This document shows positions 59,569 through 64,000 of a stretch of DNA of 64,000 nucleotides, piece after piece. Source of the DNA: Apium graveolens (lineage: Eukaryota > Streptophyta > Magnoliopsida > Apiales > Apiaceae). The translations under genes were made by a program, and so were the position numbers. The stretch is from contig NC_133656.1 in assembly GCF_009905375.1 (NCBI RefSeq), positions 230,915,739 to 230,979,738 on the forward strand. Reading direction: 5' to 3'. Below the pieces are notes generated by a model. It was given only the letters and a program-made list of their open reading frames with translations. It was not told the DNA's origin and made no database searches. Each line of letters opens with the position of its first letter. Position 1 is the first letter of the stretch.

Positions 59569-60647
59569 TGTTATTCCTAGTGGACTAACAATGAGATTTA
59601 CAGAAGGGGGGTTGAATGTAAATCTCAAAACTTTTTCAAGTTTTGAGCAGTTTATGAAAGTTGTGTGTTCAAGAAGAACAAGTGTGTGAATTGCTTTAAG
59701 CTAATACAGACAGATATATATTCAAGCACAAATGTAAAGAACACAACAGACCTTAAAAACTTTTCTGGTGGATTTGTTGTTCCACCAGAGATGGTATTTT
59801 AGAAAATCTGTGATTAAACAATGTTGATCACAGCTGCATCCTAGTACAAACTAGATGAATTTTCTCTCAATATTTTTCTAAACAGCTCTGGAAAATCTCT
59901 CATCTAATTACTAGCTTCTACTTGGTTTATATATTACCAAGTGTACAAGTGAAGAACAATATAAAATACAGTAATAAAATAAGATCTTCACTTGCTTCTT
60001 TTCCTGTTCACTCCAGTACTTTGTTGACTATTGCATCTTTGTACTAGAGAAGAACGGCTGCTTTTTCTGTTGTTCCTGAAATTCGGCTACCACATCTCAG
60101 TTGTCTCTATCAACCCATGTGCCTCTGTTTGTAGGTACAACTACCCCTTATCAACGGCTAATCATCAGAACATCCGTTGAAGCTTTCATCCGTTGATGCA
60201 CTCATCCGTTGAAGGATGTTATCCGTTGAAGCTTTCATCCGTTGATGCACTCATCCGTTGAAGGATGTTATCCGTTGATGACTTTATCCGTTGAAGCTTT
60301 AGAGACATCCGTTGAAGCTTAGCTTCTCATCCGTTGAAGGTCTTTAAGTCATCCGTTGATACCACTTCACTTATACAAAATTACAAGGCATGAAGTATTT
60401 ACAATTGGCCTTCCTATCTGCATATCATCTAGTAGTCAACATGACTCATAGTTTCTCTCAACTTCCAAGAATTACATTTTAAATACAGAGACTGAAATAT
60501 GCTACAACACTAGACTTATTTCTAAGTAAAGCTACACCATCAACGGATAGCCAAAGTGGTCTTATCCGTTGAGGCTACAGACACTAAATTTCTACTTAAG
60601 TATTTTGTTAAACATATCATCAAACTAATGCACATACATTCCTAACA
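59569..60647 (-). repeat. 5' LTR of the young SIRE element
   Basis: 1,079 bp, same length and almost the same sequence as 47604-48682, ending ATTCCTAACA and followed by the ACCTG duplication. It carries the same 13 CAACGGAT-type motifs and should act as the element's promoter. Confidence 0.95.
59926..59935 (-). promoter_or_regulatory. Putative TATA box of the SIRE 5' LTR
   Basis: On the minus strand AATATATAAA lies inside a short palindrome (CTTGG...CCAAG), about 350 bp before the inner LTR edge and downstream of the CAACGGAT cluster. The same site in the 3' LTR is at 47961-47970. Confidence 0.55.
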
Positions 60648-62338
60648 ACCTGTTTGATTATGCAAACCTGAAACCAATGACCAAACAAGTTCTTTATCTT
60701 ACAGGTTTGTTCACTAATCTTTCCTACCTATGACACATTCAGCTGTTAAACATATGTGATAGGAATACTAGAGAAAATTCCGACCATTAGTCGAGTGCCA
60801 AACAAACAAGTGAAAATTAAATTCAAAATCATTGATGAGAGGTAAATGTACAAACAAATGTACACATAACACCAATTTTTTTACAAAATGTTTATTGATA
60901 TATGTAATTCCTGATTGTTGACAACTACGTAGGAAAGAAATCAATATCACATTTTGGAGTACATTTGCAGAGGAATTTGATAGAGCAGTGCATGAGATGT
61001 GGGAAGAGCCCATTATAATCATCTCAAGTGGAAGAATTACTAGCTGGAATGGTAAATAATATTCAATTTTCTGAAATGTCAAAATTATGTGCTTACAAAC
61101 TTATTAACTTTCTCATTTATCAGACCAACTAGATATTTCAAACTACTCCCCTACAAGATTCTACATTAACTATGACCATCACAGTGTTGTAAAACTGCGG
61201 AATAAGTACGTTTTCTCATTCACAAGATTTAATGCCCACATTCTTATATCTGCTAATAAGTATTTCATCACATCATTTAGGTTGAAAGATCCAATGTTCT
61301 CAACCCAACAATTTGCTCAAAGGAAGAAAGCTATCAAACTCTGTACCATTCATGAAATTAAAGAACCGTCTAAAGATTATTGTCATGAAGAGGTCGTCTG
61401 CAAAGCAACTGTACAATCAATTCAACATAAGCCTCAATGAAAAAAATTTATTTGCTCCTCTTGCTACTCACAAACCGAGTACTTAAACAACAAGTCATTT
61501 TACAAAATTTGTAAGAAAAATGTGCCACATACTTTGAAAAGGTATGTTAATACATAAAAAATTACTCAAATTAGCAAGTCATACAAGCTTTGTTATTAAC
61601 AAATACCAAAAATCACAGGTACCACATTTCTGCCTTGGTGCAAGATGGAACTGGTGATCTAGAAATTGTCCTACAAGACAGAGAGATACGAATTGTAACT
61701 GGGAAGCGGGTGGAAGATGTTGAAACTGAGGTAACAAATATTAATCCAACATATTCATTACTTCTGCAATTCATGCTACTGTAATGATCTGCTTTCATAT
61801 AGGACAATTCTTTTCCAAAGGAGATACAAACACTTCAAGGGCAAAATTACACATTCAAGCTACTAATACAACAGGAAAACATGGAAAAAATAGGTGTGCA
61901 GTATGTGAGTACTGGAATAATAATTGGCTGGGAATACGACGCAGAGGGAGAAAACAAAATTGAAACAATGAACTGTACTGAGAGCTCAACAACTCAGGTG
62001 ATTTCTTACACATTAAATAGGATTTTTAAGTGAGAATTGTATTCAATATTTTAACTTACTCTAATTGAAACAACAAACGGGACCTTCTTACCACCTTGAT
62101 GACCTTTCTCAAATGAACCACAGTTTTCACTGAAAAATTTGCAGGTTAAACAGGTAACCATTGTAAATTATATATAGTAGTATACCATTTCACGTTTCTG
62201 AACAAGTCATAGTGACAACAATGTTCGTTTCTCATTTTCCAGTTTTCCAGACAAGCTTTAGCAGTAAGGGAATGGTGGCAACACTGTCACAGGACCGTAG
62301 TTGTTCATGCATCAATACCATTACAACATTTTGTGTAA

Positions 62339-63090
62339 CCACTTTTAATCGTATTGTATTGGAAACATATTATTTTTCTTATCAACGGAGTAATGCACTG
62401 ATAACATATGTATGAATTCTAACCCTACTTGACCATAATTTCTCAATCTGTCTTGCTTTATATTATACCCAAAAGGAAAAATAAATATGAAATATAAATT
62501 ACAGAGTAATTAAAAGTGGACATGGACATTAATGATTGTCATAAAATATGGACATCAATGGACATGTTTAAATCCATCAAAACAATAATTCATACTTACA
62601 CACCAAAATAAAAAAGGAGACAAAGAAGTCTATAGTCATTGCCATCAACAGCTTTCAACACATGGACATCAATCTCTCTGTTTTGAACTAGATAAGCTAA
62701 TGGTACAATGTAATGTTTGGCAATACTATCATGGCTTTGGTTTCCAAGATACAATAGGATTCTACTACCTAATTAAATGATAAACTATAGGTCGTTATAT
62801 TATAACCAAAATCTGGATGGATCAAACTAAGATTATGCAATAACTTATATTCAACATTAACCAGTAATACCATTACATGGAATGCACATTTATAAAGCCA
62901 CCAAATTTATAAATACCATTAACATCCAAAACCAACAGTCATACATCAAAATTAAACTGGAAACATAAACAAGCCAACATCAAAGTACCATTACATGCCA
63001 ATTCTTAGCAAACCATCAACAATTCTAGAGTTAATTACCAGTACAGACCATGATATTCATTGCTACCAAAACAACCAAAATAACAGTTTA
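62339..63090. other. AT-rich spacer right of RPA gene B
   Basis: No gene recognised. It presumably contains the 3' end of RPA gene B (plus strand) and of the B3 gene (minus strand), which converge here, and perhaps the Helitron end. TGGACAT recurs several times between about 62517 and 62570 and again near 62663. Confidence 0.4.
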
Positions 63091-63933
63091 TTAAACGGGA
63101 CCAGCATCAGCCTTCAACACACGCACATCAAAATTACGTATGCTCCCATCATGCCATTTGAAAACACATATATCACCAGGAACAAGCTCCAAATCCTGCC
63201 TGAATACAGACCACCCATCATTAATAGTTGTTCTCCTACGATCTTTGCGCTGACGAATCTCTAGCTTCCAACAACAATTACGAACATATGCACTAATATA
63301 ATCTGTCTTACGCCATTTCTTATTTAAAAAGCCCCTTAAACTCAACTGGAATTTCCTATAAAGAAATAAAAAATTCAATTACAATTCAAATATTATACAT
63401 TGTTTATGCATACACTTATCACTTCAAATAAAATAGTTAAATATGTCGCAACTTAATAAAATACAGAACATAAAGGCATACATAAACATACCACACCATA
63501 GTCGTAGCGTTGAATCTGAAATTCCTGGGCTACAAACTTAAAAGTCGTGCTACCAATAGGATTTGCCAAAACAGAACCTAAAAGGTGAACAGATGAAAAA
63601 AATGTTATGGAATTTATATAAAAACAAACGGGTAACTGAAATGCAATGAAAGGTGTTACCAGAGGCAGAGGTAATTGGTGATAGAAGAGCCTCAATATGA
63701 CCACGATCAATAGCAAACATGGTAAACTTATCACCACCATGGTAAGTGAACACCAACATATGCAAGAAATTAAGATCAAGAACATGTAACATATTGCATA
63801 AGTTGTGCATCCCACAAATATCAGTCTGCTTGGCAAAGTAATTTGCAACTAGCTCATAACCACTACACAGTTGGATCGTTACTTTAGGAGAAATCATATC
63901 ACCAACACGATGCCCAAACTCATACGGTACACC
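63091..63933 (-). pseudogene. B3-domain protein gene, 5' partial at window edge, probable frameshift
   Basis: Three minus-strand exons bounded by AG/GT: 63933-63660 (YEFGHRVGDMISPKVTIQL...FTYHGGDKFTMFAID), 63577-63492 (ANPIGSTTFKFVAQEFQIQRYDYG) and 63355-63091. The last ends in a B3 core (CCWKLEIRQRKDRRRTTINDGWSVF, LVPGDICVFKWHDG) and TAA. B3 domains bind DNA in plant transcription factors; the first exon resembles the end of another B3 repeat, so the protein may have two. The natural frame entering exon 3 (EIPVEFKG) hits TAA after a few codons, while the B3 core is read one base over, implying a 1-nt insertion at about 63330. A splice variant cannot be excluded. Whether it belongs to the Helitron or to the host flank is unclear. 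Confidence 0.6.
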
Positions 63934-64000
63934 CTAAAAACAGCTTAAAATATTTCAGAGTTACAAACATTGTAAAATACATAGTGCATACGGGGAAACA

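Larger units (their letters stand above)
47604..60647 (-). mobile_element. Young SIRE/Maximus-type Ty1/copia retrotransposon, 13,044 bp
   Basis: Flanked by ACCTG at 47599-47603 and 60648-60652. Both LTRs are 1,079 bp with TG...CA ends, and I noticed only two differences between them. On the minus strand: 5' LTR, Met-tRNA primer site, gag (804 codons), pol (over 1,100 codons, integrase before RT, so Ty1/copia), a spacer, a long third ORF, polypurine tract, 3' LTR. A third ORF downstream of pol is characteristic of the SIRE/Maximus lineage. gag and pol are free of internal stops, while the third ORF is broken. The element sits inside exon 2 of a Helitron RPA gene, in antisense orientation. Confidence 0.95.
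35689..62338 (+). mobile_element. Helitron with Rep/helicase and two RPA genes; 3' end not found
   Basis: Three plus-strand multi-exon genes follow one another: Rep/helicase (36579-43638), RPA70-like A (44286-46645) and RPA70-like B (47138-62338, interrupted by a copia element). This gene set is typical of plant Helitrons, which move by rolling-circle-type transfer. The proposed 5' end is TCTCATCCCTTTAATA at 35689, preceded by A; Helitrons start with TC and insert between A and T, but this end is inference. I found no convincing CTRR end with a hairpin; the element may extend past 62338 or past the window. Without the 13,044-bp copia insert, the visible part is about 13.6 kb. Confidence 0.75.
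47138..62338 (+). pseudogene. RPA70-like gene B, split by a 13-kb copia element
   Basis: Exon 1 47138-47287 (MSAMDFDSLRNVHKG..WKIRVLVIREWRG) is the DUF223/RPA70 first OB fold. Exon 2 starts at 47376 (NCRMHAFVP...VYMIKNFQVKEY...IPKNSFDL) and is cut at 47603 by the copia insertion. Reading resumes exactly after the duplicated ACCTG at 60648-60652 with FDYANLKPMTKQ. Further exons: 60769-60840 (GILEKIPTIS), 60935-61051 (INITFWSTFAEEFDRA..IIISSGRITSWN), 61122-61204 (RFYINYDHHSVVKLR), about 61281-61541 (zinc-ribbon region FICSSCYSQT), 61619-61730, 61803-61997, 62145-62153 and 62243-62338. A TGA at 61438, just before the zinc ribbon, appears to replace a sense codon. The insertion alone would prevent normal product; the TGA is a second lesion. 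Confidence 0.82.

Noticed and set aside
43639..64000. Helitron 3' terminus (CTRR with hairpin)
   Set aside because: Several CTAG/CTAA words were checked (for example near 43672 and 62685), but none had a convincing preceding hairpin and AT target context.
1..64000. tRNA or rRNA genes
   Set aside because: The only tRNA-related words are the three retrotransposon primer-binding sites; no cloverleaf or rRNA signature was recognised by eye.

Overview
The window is nuclear DNA of a flowering plant, probably a eudicot. The signs are high AT content, GT-AG introns, chromodomain Ty3/gypsy and SIRE-type Ty1/copia retrotransposons primed by initiator Met-tRNA, a plant-type Helitron with replication protein A (RPA) genes, and plant-only domains (B3, and a plant LOTUS/OST-HTH paralogue). 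It is a nest of mobile elements with almost no ordinary host genes. No tRNA, rRNA or CRISPR array was seen.

Layout. 1-4727 is AT-rich intergenic DNA with simple repeats. 4733-15881 is a complete but decayed minus-strand chromovirus (Tekay/Del-like): 2.2-kb LTRs, PBS, PPT and a 5-bp duplication ATGAT. Its reverse transcriptase is split by a 771-bp aberrant LTR-derived insertion (9350-10120) with its own duplication GAATA. 17198-17483 is a fragment of a plant LOTUS/OST-HTH gene. 17580-29788 is a jumble of old SIRE-type copia DNA, including a degenerate element with paired LTRs at 18439 and 28513. 29789-30453 is the U3 part of a plus-strand SIRE LTR, abutting a 5'-truncated plus-strand chromodomain gypsy element (30454 to about 35200).

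From about 35689 rightward lies a Helitron. It has a multi-exon Rep/helicase gene (36579-43638, several nonsense and frameshift lesions), an RPA70-like gene (44286-46645, no lesion seen) and a second RPA70-like gene (47138-62338). The second RPA gene is split inside exon 2 by a young 13,044-bp minus-strand SIRE-type copia element (47604-60647, duplication ACCTG, 1,079-bp LTRs with two differences noticed). That element has open gag and pol frames and a broken third ORF of about 1.4 kcodons. A minus-strand B3-domain gene runs off the right end (63091-63933).

How the parts relate. In the Helitron, Rep/helicase would nick, transfer and unwind DNA and the RPA proteins would coat single strands; here the helicase is dead and one RPA gene is interrupted. 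The SIRE element looks recently mobile. The most unusual signals are a CAACGGAT motif scattered through all parts of the SIRE element, an integrated retroelement DNA whose two ends are both LTR 3' (U5) ends, and a third ORF already broken in a recently inserted element.
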